A stretch of DNA of 64,000 nt, taken from NCBI GenBank assembly GCA_016714365.1, contig JADJNH010000005.1, positions 2,208,501-2,272,500 of the forward strand, written 5' to 3'. Each line of letters opens with the position of its first letter. The stretch's first letter is position 1. Both the position numbers and the translations under genes were made by a program. A model generated the notes under the pieces. It saw nothing but the letters and a program-made list of their open reading frames with translations, was not told where the DNA came from and made no database searches. Origin of the DNA: Candidatus Vicinibacter affinis. GTDB taxonomy: Bacteria > Bacteroidota > Bacteroidia > Chitinophagales > Saprospiraceae. Shown one piece after another: positions 54,080 through 63,323 of the stretch.

Positions 54080-54390
54080 ATTTAAATCGTTTAAGTCCTA
54101 ATCATTTGGCTTTTCGGATTCGCCCCGCTTTTGAAATGGTCTCCGGCCCCCATTTATCAATACAATATTAATGAATTTCTAAAATCTCAAGTTATTTTGC
54201 AGTATTTTATTGGGGTATTCTCCTGAATTGAAAAGTTAAGTAAGGTTATAATGCCTTAATGCAAATTTATTTTCAAGCATCGAATTCTTCAATTAAGTTG
54301 CTTTTTCGGAGATGGATCATATTTTGAGTATTGAGAGTGTCGAATTAAATGTTGCCCATGTGAGGAATCACTTTTTAAGAGACAAGATGT
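54080..54390. other. 311-bp gene-free stretch
   Basis: Nothing recognisable was seen; the region is AT-rich and holds the promoter region of the DUF1761 gene at its left edge. Confidence 0.3.
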
Positions 54391-54852
54391 TTACAAATAT
54401 TCAGCATCGGAGGAAAATGCCTTATTGGCCTTGGCCCTTGTGTTATGTCTCATCATTAGATAGTAGGTGCCAATCAACATAATTAAACAGCTTGATGTCC
54501 AAAGCTTGTAGCCCCATTCATAAGATATGATGGCATGTGAAATTCCTCCTTCATTGTCCATGGTGGATCCAAATAGCAAGAAGGAAAGCGAGAAAATCAC
54601 AGCGAAAAGGCTTGACATCATGGAGACCTTCAAATTCCGGGATAGGGTATACCAGGCAATAAACAAGAAAGGATTGGCGAGCCACGCAATTCCGGTTCCA
54701 TCGGTGAATATAGCTGCCCACCCAAGTAAGAATGCCATGATTGAATCTCCGCAAGTGGAAGTCGAGCAATAACATTTTTGCGTGAACGATATCAGAAATA
54801 GAAGAATGCTTATGGTGCGTATTTTGGTCTTCAGCTCTTTATCTTCTATCAT
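54391..54852 (-). CDS. four-helix membrane protein, unknown function
   Basis: A 153-residue hydrophobic protein with four predicted membrane segments (TISILLFLISFTQKCYC, SIMAFLLGWAAIFTDGTGI plus NPFLFIAWYTL, SMMSSLFAVIFSLSFLLFG, and LWTSSCLIMLIGTYYLMM). A cysteine-rich short loop, CYCSTSTCGDSIM, lies between the first two and could be metal-binding or disulfide-bonded. No family recognised. It is coding-like and isolated between two strands of unrelated genes. Confidence 0.6.
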   Translation of the reverse strand: MIEDKELKTKIRTISILLFLISFTQKCYCSTSTCGDSIMAFLLGWAAIFTDGTGIAWLANPFLFIAWYTLSRNLKVSMMSSLFAVIFSLSFLLFGSTMDNEGGISHAIISYEWGYKLWTSSCLIMLIGTYYLMMRHNTRAKANKAFSSDAEYL

Positions 54853-54931
54853 CTAATTCTTTTTATTTGATCTTCTAAAAACAGAGAACAGACAAAATAA
54901 TATTAATTATTTTAGAGGCCATAAAATTAAT

Positions 54932-55477
54932 TTAAAATACCAATTCATTCGTCAATGTAAAACCTACCCGATTTTTTTTATTTGTAAAGTCCAGTGAAAA
55001 GTCAGGCATAAATTTATTTTTTGTCAAAATGCGAATTGAACCTGCATTGTCCTGATGGGTAAAGGCTTCTATGGTTTTAAGTTTCATCACTTTAAATCCA
55101 AATTCAAGTACACGTTCCAAGGCCTCACTCATGTATCCCAAATTGTGGTACTCCGGAACAAGCGTGTAGCCAAGTTCTGCTTTTAAATTGGTTTTCGAAA
55201 TATTCCAAAGACAAATGGTTCCCATGAATTTTCTGGACTCCTTTCGGGAAATTACCCACAAGATGGTTATTCCTTCGTCGATCTCTTTTAGTACCCGAGT
55301 AATAAAATCCCGGGATTGCGATATGTGATCATGTCTGAAACCATCAAGGTAGGTATTCACTCTATCGTCTGTCCGATGCGCAAAAATATCCTGATCATCA
55401 GTGAAATCAAGTTCCCTTAAATTCAGGCGTTGAGTGGTCAAAACAGGAAAAGGAATGAATTTAAAATTGGCATTCAT
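54932..55477 (-). CDS. GNAT N-acetyltransferase (RimJ/RimL-like)
   Basis: A 181-residue acetyltransferase of the GNAT fold using acetyl-CoA. It starts FPVLTTQRLNLRELDFTDDQDIF, characteristic of the RimJ/RimL group that acetylates ribosomal protein or small-molecule amines. The acetyl-CoA region is LKAELGYTLVPEYHNLGYMSEAL, with the next helix LERVLEFGFKVMKLKTIEAFTH. Substrate is unknown. Confidence 0.85.
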   Translation of the reverse strand: MNANFKFIPFPVLTTQRLNLRELDFTDDQDIFAHRTDDRVNTYLDGFRHDHISQSRDFITRVLKEIDEGITILWVISRKESRKFMGTICLWNISKTNLKAELGYTLVPEYHNLGYMSEALERVLEFGFKVMKLKTIEAFTHQDNAGSIRILTKNKFMPDFSLDFTNKKNRVGFTLTNELVF

Positions 55478-55614
55478 TGGACCATTTGATTTATATTATG
55501 GAGCAAAGTTAGCAATTCAAATCAGGTTCAAAAACCTGGTAATACATCCTGGTTTGACAACAAGTTTTCAAATCCTTGGACTTACAAATTTTGAGTTCAG
55601 CCATCATTGGATTT

Positions 55615-56331
55615 TTAACATCTGGCGGTCTTTCGTTTTTTCCCTATTTGTTTTTTCTCTAAAATCTTATGGAGATAATCACTTGCCAAAGGAACTTTGC
55701 AGGAGGTGCCGTTCATGTCTACTTCAACAGATCCAACTTTTTTAGCAATGTTGGTTGCTTTTTCATTCAGTTCAGCTATAAAAGAACCAATGGCTATAAT
55801 GAATCCGTTCATCGCATATTTTACCCTGCCTCTTGCAGCATGAATTTCTGTTGGAATCTGATCCAACAGTTTGCTGTAAGCATTGATATCCAATTTGTCA
55901 TCTGGATGTACACTTGCGTAATAGGAGAGGGTAGACCATCCGGCTGCTGCAATTCTTTCCTCATCCGAACGGATCCACTTGAGTCCCAGTTCGAAACCAA
56001 ATTTCGTTTCTGCGGCCACCCATGGAACGGTGTATTCACTTAAATAAAACCAGTATGCTTTTTTAACCCAATCATTTAAATGCTCTTCTGTTATTTTGCT
56101 TTCATCAGCCATCAGGCCTGCCAAATACATCGCATCAGAGTTGCCGGTATCATAAAGTTCCAGAGACAGCTGATGATCCTTTTTTGTTTTTTTGAGAATC
56201 GTTTTAAGGTCTGCTACTTTAACGCCAAACAAGGGTTCCTTTGCGCCATGGCTTATATAGATTTTTTTTGTTTGTTCGCTGCCAAACATTTTTAGTTGAT
56301 TCATTACCTCACTTGCAGTCATATGCATCAT
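55615..56331 (-). CDS. AlkD-like DNA alkylation repair protein
   Basis: A HEAT-like helical repeat DNA glycosylase of the AlkD family (PF08713-type), 238 residues, that removes alkylated purines. N-terminal VMNQLKMFGSEQTKKIYISHG and KEPLFGVKVADLK, the central GNSDAMYLAGLMAD, the active-site region WFYLSEYTVPWVAAE, and AAAGWSTLSYYAS are all typical. The presence of catalytic Asp cannot be placed with certainty. The gene stands alone. Confidence 0.85.
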   Translation of the reverse strand: MMHMTASEVMNQLKMFGSEQTKKIYISHGAKEPLFGVKVADLKTILKKTKKDHQLSLELYDTGNSDAMYLAGLMADESKITEEHLNDWVKKAYWFYLSEYTVPWVAAETKFGFELGLKWIRSDEERIAAAGWSTLSYYASVHPDDKLDINAYSKLLDQIPTEIHAARGRVKYAMNGFIIAIGSFIAELNEKATNIAKKVGSVEVDMNGTSCKVPLASDYLHKILEKKQIGKKRKTARC

Positions 56332-56454
56332 TTAATTTTCTCAATTCCAAAATTAAGGAAAATTAGCAAATTGGTGAATGGCCAATGATATGCAAAATGA
56401 AATGAACCTAATTCATAAAGCGCTAAGCTCTTTGCATGGCTTGTATAGAAATGC

Positions 56455-56835
56455 TTAAAGGTGCTTGGCAAAATCAATCATTCCCTGAAAATCTATGACA
56501 ACTGCAGGTTCATCACCTACCGTCCAGGCATCATGGCCGGAAGGTAGGAGCGATACATCGCCGGGGTGACAATCGAATTCGGTTCCATCATCCATTTTAA
56601 CACGAAGGATCCCGGAAACATGGTATTGGAAATGGGGCGCTTCGCAACTGTGCGTGTGGACAATAGGTTGAACAGAGGTAGACCATCTCCATCCAGGTTC
56701 GAAAATACCCCTTCCAATAGTTGCTCCTCCAATATTAAGTAACTCAAGTCTTCCTTTTGGAAATTCCCGGATTTCATCAGCTTTACTGAAGTTATTCCAT
56801 TCGGCCATTTTTGATTTGTTAGTTTTATTTTCCAT
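56455..56835 (-). CDS. cupin-domain protein
   Basis: A 126-residue small beta-barrel protein of the cupin superfamily. Metal-binding motifs are SCEAPHFQYHVSGILRVKMDDG (cupin motif 1, with histidines) and HPGDVSLLPSGHDAWTVGDEP (motif 2). It is likely a cytoplasmic sensor, isomerase or dioxygenase; specificity is unclear. It is next to an AraC-type regulator on the same strand (78-bp gap), so the pair may be functionally linked. Confidence 0.8.
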   Translation of the reverse strand: MENKTNKSKMAEWNNFSKADEIREFPKGRLELLNIGGATIGRGIFEPGWRWSTSVQPIVHTHSCEAPHFQYHVSGILRVKMDDGTEFDCHPGDVSLLPSGHDAWTVGDEPAVVIDFQGMIDFAKHL

Positions 56836-56913
56836 TGTTTATTTATTTATGATGCAAAGGAAAACAAGCTAGCAGAGGCATAATTGTAAATTTTTCGGCA
56901 AGACTTGTATAAT

Positions 56914-57813
56914 TCAGAGTTTCTTGCGAAGATCTTGTGGAGACAGGCCAGTTCGCTTTTTTACAAAATGACTGAAATGTGAAGGGTCGTCAAATTTTAA
57001 GTAGTACGCAATTTCTGAAACGGATTTATCGGTAGCGCGCAGCTGAACCTTGGCCTCCAGTAATAATATATCGTGGATGATTTGTAAAGGTGAACGGCCA
57101 AATGTTTCCCTTACCACTTCTGATAAATGCTTGGCTGAGATGAACAACTTTTCTGCATAATCATTCACAGTCCGGTATTCAATAAAATATTGTTCAACAA
57201 GCAGTCTGAATCCATTTGCCAGTTGCTCCTGTCTACTGGAATTGGTTTTTATTTCTTTTACCCGAGGTCGATAAATTTCGCGGATTCTTAAAAGTAAAAT
57301 ATAAATGAGATTACCAAGCAGTAAATTCTTTTCTGTAGATTTTCGCTCGTATTCCTCTATAATATTTTTGAATGCAGCCTGGATAATTTCACTTTCTTGC
57401 TGATTTAGGTTGATGATGTGTGGAGCATCAAACTGGAAATAGGGAAACTCTTCTGAAAGAGGTTTTGTAAGAAGGGCTTTCAAAAATTCAGATTTGAAAT
57501 GAATGCAATAGCCTTTGCAGTTTTTTATGTGGTCGCTTGCATACAGCATATTTTCAGGCACTATCACCAGATCGTTGGGATTTAACAGCAAGTGATCTGC
57601 GCCCAGTTTAACATCGTGTTCACCTTCCAGGAGCAGGTAAATCAGGTTAAATTGCCTTCTGAGTGCCGGAAATATTTCACAATTTTTATGTTTGTCCTCA
57701 AGCGTTCCGGGCATCACCATCATGTCAAGGTCGTACACTGTGGTGTCGAGATTTATCAATCGCTCAAACTTCTCCAGCGTTTGAATGTTCAATATTTCTT
57801 TTTTCCCTTTCAT
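56914..57813 (-). CDS. AraC-family transcriptional regulator
   Basis: A 299-residue transcription factor with an N-terminal cupin-like ligand domain (about residues 20-170) and a C-terminal AraC/XylS DNA-binding domain. The two HTH motifs are FISAKHLSEVVRETFGRSPL and KSVSEIAYYLKFDDPSHFSHF, with the family ending TGLSPQDLRKKL. It controls unknown target genes; the cupin gene beside it is a candidate. Confidence 0.92.
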   Translation of the reverse strand: MKGKKEILNIQTLEKFERLINLDTTVYDLDMMVMPGTLEDKHKNCEIFPALRRQFNLIYLLLEGEHDVKLGADHLLLNPNDLVIVPENMLYASDHIKNCKGYCIHFKSEFLKALLTKPLSEEFPYFQFDAPHIINLNQQESEIIQAAFKNIIEEYERKSTEKNLLLGNLIYILLLRIREIYRPRVKEIKTNSSRQEQLANGFRLLVEQYFIEYRTVNDYAEKLFISAKHLSEVVRETFGRSPLQIIHDILLLEAKVQLRATDKSVSEIAYYLKFDDPSHFSHFVKKRTGLSPQDLRKKL

Positions 57814-58149
57814 ATAATTAGCTTCTCTGTCAGTATTTCATACGGAATGGATATTGGTATCTTTCAATTTTAATTTCATCTAAGACCACTTGTGGGTCGT
57901 AACAATCATTCAAATATAATCACTTTCTTGTTTTTTTTGTAAATGAATGATGGAGTTGGCTATGACTTGGAACAGTTTTTTTTAGGGTCAAAAATTTTAA
58001 GGCAAAAGACAAATAAATAGAATTTGATATTTATTAAAGTAATTACTTTCTGATCAAGGTCTGCAACAATCCATCCTTGCAAAGTATATTTCTGCCTAGT
58101 GATTTATTAATAATTGTCCGATGGGTTTTAGAAAAGATTTGTCTTTTGT
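57814..58149. other. 336-bp gene-free stretch
   Basis: Upstream region of the AraC gene on one side and downstream of a DUF2200 gene on the other; nothing else recognised. Confidence 0.3.
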
Positions 58150-58527
58150 TCAGGAATCGCTTGCTGCACTCCGCAAGATCTTTTCCATTTTACGTCCTTT
58201 CGCCAATTCATCAACCAGCTTGTCCAAGAATCTTACCTTTTGTGTCAACGGATTTTCGATTTCTTCTACCCGATAGCCACAGATGAGTCCGTTAATCAGA
58301 TGCGCATGAGGGTTTAGCGTAGCTTTTTCAAAGAAAGTTTTAAAAGTTACTTTTTCTTCGAGGAGGGTTTTTAATTTGTTTTCATCATATCCGGTTAACC
58401 ATTCAATTACTTGATGCAATTCTTCTTGAGTTCGGCCTTTCTTCTCGATTTTTGCAACGTAAAGAGGATATACAGTAGCAAAAGTCATTTTTGCAATTCG
58501 TTCATCGTGGTGGCTTGTGTTGTTCAT
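58150..58527 (-). CDS. DUF2200 protein
   Basis: A 125-residue cytoplasmic protein of the DUF2200 family. Typical start HHDERIAKMTFATVYPLYVAK, then IEWLTGYDENKL, and C-terminal VRFLDKLVDELAKGRKMEKIL. Family members lack known biochemical activity; some sit near stress or regulatory genes. It is a single gene by spacing. Confidence 0.85.
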   Translation of the reverse strand: MNNTSHHDERIAKMTFATVYPLYVAKIEKKGRTQEELHQVIEWLTGYDENKLKTLLEEKVTFKTFFEKATLNPHAHLINGLICGYRVEEIENPLTQKVRFLDKLVDELAKGRKMEKILRSAASDS

Positions 58528-58646
58528 TTTAATAGATTAGCTTAATCCGCTTAAGTCAATTCAATATAAGATGGTCCTCTGTTAAATTATCTCTGATCAA
58601 AGTAAATTCCAGCTCAGATAACTAGTTTTATAGCTTGACCATCTGT

Positions 58647-59207
58647 TCATTTATTTGAGATGTCTGAATTTTTAATTTTACTTACGAAAATATTTACTCT
58701 ATTATTTAACTCTTCACTAAAATTATCCTCATTGAATTTTGCCTTCACGTGAATGTTGAATTCCTTTTCATGGTAACCACTTATCAGAGATGTTGAAAAT
58801 GCTGAGGTGCTTTTTATTAAATTTCCACCCAAAGCTTTAGCTTTCACTAAAACAGTGTTATACCCATACTTGCTGTCCTTATCACTTTCTTTGCTTTCAC
58901 ACGTTAGGGCAAAGTGAAATGGTTTATTGAGTCCAATGCATTTTTTGATAACAGATTTTAACGGTGCAATTAAAAGTCCACCCCAAATTGGACCTACAAT
59001 TATGATTGCTTCATACTGTTTTATTTTTTCTTTCGATACATTGATTGGAATGGGTATGTTGAGTAGTGATATAAAGAATAATAACCCTAAGTTGTGGATC
59101 ATGGACTCAATCATTTCCATCTCACAATTCAGCTCTTTAGACAGCCTTTCTGCAATGAACTTGCTGTTATTGGTTTTGGAATAATACAGGATGAGGTACT
59201 TTTTCAT
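58647..59207 (-). CDS. flavodoxin-like protein
   Basis: A flavin-binding flavodoxin/NAD(P)H reductase-like protein of 186 residues. ATG at 59207 starts directly before the phosphate-binding loop YLILYYSKTNNSKFIAERL; the frame extends to 59273 but that adds no conserved residues. A central VGPIWGGLLIAPLKSVI is the flavin edge region, similar to multimeric flavodoxin and EFR1-type proteins. Likely a redox partner; substrate unknown. Confidence 0.78.
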   Translation of the reverse strand: MKKYLILYYSKTNNSKFIAERLSKELNCEMEMIESMIHNLGLLFFISLLNIPIPINVSKEKIKQYEAIIIVGPIWGGLLIAPLKSVIKKCIGLNKPFHFALTCESKESDKDSKYGYNTVLVKAKALGGNLIKSTSAFSTSLISGYHEKEFNIHVKAKFNEDNFSEELNNRVNIFVSKIKNSDISNK

Positions 59208-59396
59208 AAGTTCTTTTTCAGTATGCTTTTTAGCTACAGTATGTGAATGTACATTTCTTGTTGGATGCAACAAAACTTCAGGGCTTTAAAATTTACGCAT
59301 CAATGCAATTCTAAACACATGGTTCGGAAAAACCTAAAGGGAAACCGGCTAAAGACCTATTTCTCTTTATTAACAGAACTTTCCCTGGTGAGATAG

Positions 59397-59672
59397 GCAG
59401 ACCCGATCTATTGGAGTGAGAAGGATAAATATGATGGTAAGCTCCAAAGTGTCTTAAGCAGAGGACTCAGTCTAGAATTTACTTATAGCATAGACTCTTC
59501 TCGTGGCTACAAGTCGAAAAATCGCACTTTAGACTTCATTTTATCATGTAGATTAAGACAATATAATATTAATAGACTGAAATTCAATCACTTGTCAGCT
59601 TTTGCAAGTATTGAGTCATCGCTTTTCAGAGATCGGTCTAAACACATTTTCATGAGTTTAATAGCCCTTTAA
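59397..59672 (+). pseudogene. ATG-less open frame, possible gene remnant
   Basis: An uninterrupted 91-codon frame without a start codon, translating to a helical, arginine-rich peptide (ADPIYWSEKDKYDGKLQ at the start, LFRDRSKHIFMSLIAL at the end). Just upstream, another frame reads PKGKPAKDLFLFINRTFPGE before ending, so a frameshifted ancestor is possible. No family recognised. It could also be chance open sequence. Confidence 0.3.
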
Positions 59673-59733
59673 ACAGGTAAAAAACATTTTGTTTAACAAA
59701 TATTCGAAAATAGTTAAACAAAACTTAGGCTGT

Positions 59734-59741
59734 TACGTTTG
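59734..59741 (+). promoter_or_regulatory. candidate -7 box of DUF4397 gene
   Basis: TACGTTTG matches TAnnTTTG, 40 bp before the start at 59782. The -33 element is not obvious. Confidence 0.5.
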
Positions 59742-59781
59742 ACTATCTATCGTTAACTAAATATTTTAAACTTTTAAAGTC

Positions 59782-60471
59782 ATGAAAAACAAAATTTCAA
59801 TTTTCCTTTCAACAATTTTATTTGCTTCCATCACTCTTTTTACTTCTTGCAAAGAAGACGAATCTAACGATGACAACTCTTATGCAAAGGTTTTAGTAAC
59901 CCATGCCTCACCAAATGCACCTGGCGTTGATCTTCTAATTGATAATAGCAAGCAAAACTCTTCGGCTCTAAATTTTCCCAATAATACGGGATACCTTAAG
60001 GTTGAGTCAGGTACACGAAACATCAAAGTGAACGTTACAGGAACTTCTACAACGGTAATAGAGGCTAATCTGATGCTTGCGAAGGATAACAATTACTCTG
60101 TATTTGCTGTAGATTCTGTATCAAACATTTCAGCAATTGTCCTTGCCGATGATCTTTCTGCCCCTGCAGCGGGCAAAGCGCATGTTCGCTTTATTCACTT
60201 GTCGCCCAATGCTCCTGCGGTTGATGTTGCTGTAGCAAGCAGCGGAGCTGTGGTATTTGGAAACAAAAAATTTACAGAGTATACTGCCTTTACACCACTT
60301 GATGCCGGTACTTACAATTTGGATGTGCGTGTGGCTGGAACTTCTACTGTCGCACTTGTATTACCCGCCATTACTCTGGAAGCCGGTAAAATATACACAG
60401 TTTTTGCAAAAGGGTTCCTTGGTGGAAGCGGTGCTCAGGCATTAGGCGCCGAAATTATCGTGAACAAATAA
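59782..60471 (+). CDS. DUF4397 lipoprotein
   Basis: A 229-residue surface or periplasmic lipoprotein. The leader ends LFTSC with a lipobox cysteine at about residue 23. Two tandem DUF4397 domains follow: THASPNAPGVDLLID with PNNTGYLKVESGTRNIKV, and IHLSPNAPAVDVAVA with YTAFTPLDAGTYNLDV. The repeated SPNAP motif is the family mark. Role unknown. It is preceded by a consensus -7 box and followed by a strong terminator. Confidence 0.88.
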   Translation: MKNKISIFLSTILFASITLFTSCKEDESNDDNSYAKVLVTHASPNAPGVDLLIDNSKQNSSALNFPNNTGYLKVESGTRNIKVNVTGTSTTVIEANLMLAKDNNYSVFAVDSVSNISAIVLADDLSAPAAGKAHVRFIHLSPNAPAVDVAVASSGAVVFGNKKFTEYTAFTPLDAGTYNLDVRVAGTSTVALVLPAITLEAGKIYTVFAKGFLGGSGAQALGAEIIVNK

Positions 60472-60490
60472 ATTCAGATGTGCTCACATT

Positions 60491-60521
60491 AAAAAGCCCA
60501 TATTTTGAATATGGGCTTTTT
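60491..60521 (+). terminator. rho-independent terminator after DUF4397 gene
   Basis: A 14-bp perfect stem (AAAAAGCCCATATT / AATATGGGCTTTTT) with a 3-nt loop, 20 bp after the stop codon. Symmetric A/T runs make it usable on both strands. Confidence 0.9.
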
Positions 60522-61023
60522 AATTTAGAAAAATTCCATATCCCACGTTATTCTATCTTCAATTTCAACTAGTAAACAAAATGTTTATCAATAAATATTT
60601 GTTTGCTGTTAAGAAATGTCCGTGTAGGCAATTTAATCATTGTCATAGCAAATATGATAGGCGATTTTGAATTTCAAAACTTAAAATATCATCAATTTCA
60701 ATTTTTTTAAAAGGTATAAAATTCTATTCCATATTCAATTTGAATAGTTTTGCAATCATCTTCTTACCTTATTATTGAAATGTAAATTTGGGCTCAGTCT
60801 AGTAAAGTGCAAGCAGGATGAATTTATGTGAATCAAATTTTCGTATTACAATTACTGTCTTATCAATGTGAATCGTAATCAAGGGCAAAGCGTGATTTGT
60901 GAAACAATTTTTTCAAATTGTGTAAGGCATTCCTGAATGGTAGTAAGTAAGTTTGCACTGATATCATTTATAAGTTTAAATACAAGTCCTGCTAAACAAT
61001 TCTAAAATTCAAAAAAAAGCACC
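60522..61023. other. about 500-bp gene-free stretch
   Basis: No gene or clear motif was found. It probably contains the promoter of the reductase gene at 61024. Confidence 0.3.
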
Positions 61024-61695
61024 ATGAAAAATCAAATTCTAAATATAGTGTCCACAAACAATGTAACACACGATGTGTTGCGAATAATTACCAATAAGCC
61101 TAAGGGATTTGACTTTGTGCCCGGACAGGCTGCAAACATAGCTATAAATAAAAGTGGCTGGCGAAGAGAAGAAAGACTGTTTACTTTTACAAATTTACCT
61201 ACGGACAATTCTTTAGAATTCACCATTAAAACATATCCCGAACATGAAGGGGTCACCAACGAGTTGTTACAATTAAAACAGGATGACAGTATAGTGTTGC
61301 ATGATGTTTTTGGGGCTATTGCCTATAAAGGAGAAGGGGTTTTTATAGGCGGCGGAGCTGGCATTACTCCCTTTATTTCTATTTTTAGAAATCTGAAGGC
61401 AAAAAATGAAATAGGGAATAATATGCTGGTGTTTGCCAATAAAACAAAAGCTGATATTATTTTGGAAAGCGAATTTGATACATTGCTGGGGGATAAATTT
61501 ATCAATATTTTATCTGATGAGCAAATTGAAGGTTACCATTTTGGAAGGATTTCGGAAGAATTCTTAAAATCAATCGTGACCGATTTTAATCAACAGTTTT
61601 ATATCTGTGGTCCGCCACCAATGATAAAAGAGGTGGAAATGCAATTAATTAGTTTGGGTGTTGATAAAAATTCAATTACAAAAGAAATTTCTTAA
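61024..61695 (+). CDS. ferredoxin/flavodoxin reductase-like FAD protein
   Basis: A 223-residue FAD- and NAD(P)-binding oxidoreductase of the ferredoxin reductase type. Flavin segment REERLFTFTNLPTDN (about residue 50) is the RxYS-like block; the NAD loop is GEGVFIGGGAGITPFISIF; YICGPPPMIKEVEMQLISLG holds the CGPP motif near the C-terminus. It lacks a [2Fe-2S] domain, so it probably passes electrons to another protein. It is 11 bp upstream of the alpha/beta hydrolase, so they form an operon. Confidence 0.87.
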   Translation: MKNQILNIVSTNNVTHDVLRIITNKPKGFDFVPGQAANIAINKSGWRREERLFTFTNLPTDNSLEFTIKTYPEHEGVTNELLQLKQDDSIVLHDVFGAIAYKGEGVFIGGGAGITPFISIFRNLKAKNEIGNNMLVFANKTKADIILESEFDTLLGDKFINILSDEQIEGYHFGRISEEFLKSIVTDFNQQFYICGPPPMIKEVEMQLISLGVDKNSITKEIS

Positions 61696-61706
61696 ATTAA
61701 AGAAAC

Positions 61707-62558
61707 ATGGAAACCGCAGCTAAAGGATTTAATCTAACGATTCCCGTAAATAACCTTCTCTTTTCTTATGATGATTTTGGAGATGGGAATATTCCTATTG
61801 TATTTCTGCATGGTTATCCTTTCGACAAATCGATGTGGCGTTTTCAGCTTGATTTTTTTAAAACTACTCATCGCCTTATAGCTCTTGACATAAGAGGGTT
61901 TGGAAAATCAAAGGACGAAACATCAGCCTTGAGCATTGATTTATTTTCGGAAGACTTAATCCGTTTAATGGATAAGTTAAGTATTAAAAAAGTTATAATT
62001 TGCGGCTTGTCCATGGGAGGATATATTGCGCTGAATGCAATAAAGCGATTTCCAGGACGCTTTGAGGCTTTAGTTCTTTGCGATACACAATGCATTGCCG
62101 ATTCTCCAGAGGTTAAAAAAAAGCGCTATAAGACTATTGATGAAATTAATATGAATGGAACGGTCAATTTCAGTGATGGCTTTATAAAAAGTGTATTTTG
62201 CAAGGATTCCTTAGAGAGCCAAAAGGAATTGGTGCAGCAATTGAGAAGTGTTGTATTGGCTAATTCGAAACACATAATTACACAAGGATTGACAGCGCTT
62301 GCTGAAAGATCGGAAACATGTTCAACTTTGAATAATATTACCATACCAACATTGATCATTTGTGGGCGGGAAGATGTGGTTACTCCACTTGTGCAGTCCG
62401 AATTAATGCATGCGGCAATAAGAGGATCAAAATTGCAAGTAATCGATCGGGCTGGACACGTATCTAATCTTGAGCAACCATTGGAATTCAACAGCCTTCT
62501 TTTGAGGTTTTTAACAGATATAGGTCTGGGGGATGGAGATGAGGTGAGAGGAAATTAG
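61707..62558 (+). CDS. alpha/beta hydrolase
   Basis: A 283-residue alpha/beta-hydrolase-fold enzyme. The oxyanion motif is FLHGYPFDKSMW, the nucleophile elbow is GLSMGGY with Ser102, the acid follows CGREDVVTPL, and the histidine is in DRAGHVSNLEQP. It resembles haloperoxidase/esterase-type members. Ester, lactone or epoxide substrates are possible. It is cotranscribed with the reductase gene upstream. Confidence 0.87.
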   Translation: METAAKGFNLTIPVNNLLFSYDDFGDGNIPIVFLHGYPFDKSMWRFQLDFFKTTHRLIALDIRGFGKSKDETSALSIDLFSEDLIRLMDKLSIKKVIICGLSMGGYIALNAIKRFPGRFEALVLCDTQCIADSPEVKKKRYKTIDEINMNGTVNFSDGFIKSVFCKDSLESQKELVQQLRSVVLANSKHIITQGLTALAERSETCSTLNNITIPTLIICGREDVVTPLVQSELMHAAIRGSKLQVIDRAGHVSNLEQPLEFNSLLLRFLTDIGLGDGDEVRGN

Positions 62559-62746
62559 ACACTTTTTAAATAAGAACAAATCTGAAAAAAAGGTCTCACT
62601 AAAAATTTCAAGTAAAAAGGTCAATGGGACTCTCCATTTTGCAGCCAAGCAAAAGTGGGTTTTTATATTTAAATAATTTCTGTTAACTGCTTTATTTCAG
62701 TTTTAGCAATTTGATCACGGGTGATTTTGTAATGAATAAGGGCATT

Positions 62747-62863
62747 TCAACAATGCCCAAGGAGTACCCATATGATTACAAATACCACTATTGTGCCTAT
62801 ACAGCCACCACCTAATTTGTACGCTCCATATCCTGCAAAAAGTCCTTTAAAGATATTGTTCAT
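62747..62863 (-). CDS. 38-residue small membrane protein
   Basis: A short open frame with ATG 62863, encoding MNNIFKGLFAGYGAYKLGGG and one hydrophobic helix (IGTIVVFVIIWVLLG), ending HC. Coding is supported by a sensible start, the amphipathic N-terminus and the single clean membrane segment; no promoter or RBS was found. It may be a small membrane peptide or toxin-like protein. Confirmation needs conservation or ribosome profiling. Confidence 0.5.
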   Translation of the reverse strand: MNNIFKGLFAGYGAYKLGGGCIGTIVVFVIIWVLLGHC

Positions 62864-63323
62864 TCTGGTTTAATTTATTTTGTAATTAATAATTAATCAA
62901 AGTTGATAATTGAAGTAGCTGTTTAAAATATTATTTGATAAGGATTTACTAATGATCTTTTTCCATGGTCAACATGTTTCTAAAATGGTTATATTTTGAT
63001 CAAGGTATAAAATATTTCATTGTAAAGGTACTGTTGATTGACGTTTATTAGTTACATAATAATGGATATTAGCTACATGATTTACTTATTAAACGCTTAC
63101 AAGGTTGATTTTGTATTGAAAAATTGTGTTGGGTTGAGATTGATCGGGTAGCATTGAATCAAATAATTGGAGCTGAACAGTCTTTCCTTCATTCAAATTA
63201 AACAGGAATGGGGCATTAAATTTATATAAACGTATCTTGACTTCAATTATTGAAAATCTTTTTACTTACTATGCTTAATTAATTGAAGTTAAATCAAGTT
63301 TTACTTTCATTTTAGATAACAAT
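62864..63323. other. 460-bp gene-free stretch
   Basis: No further gene, RNA or repeat was seen. Confidence 0.3.
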
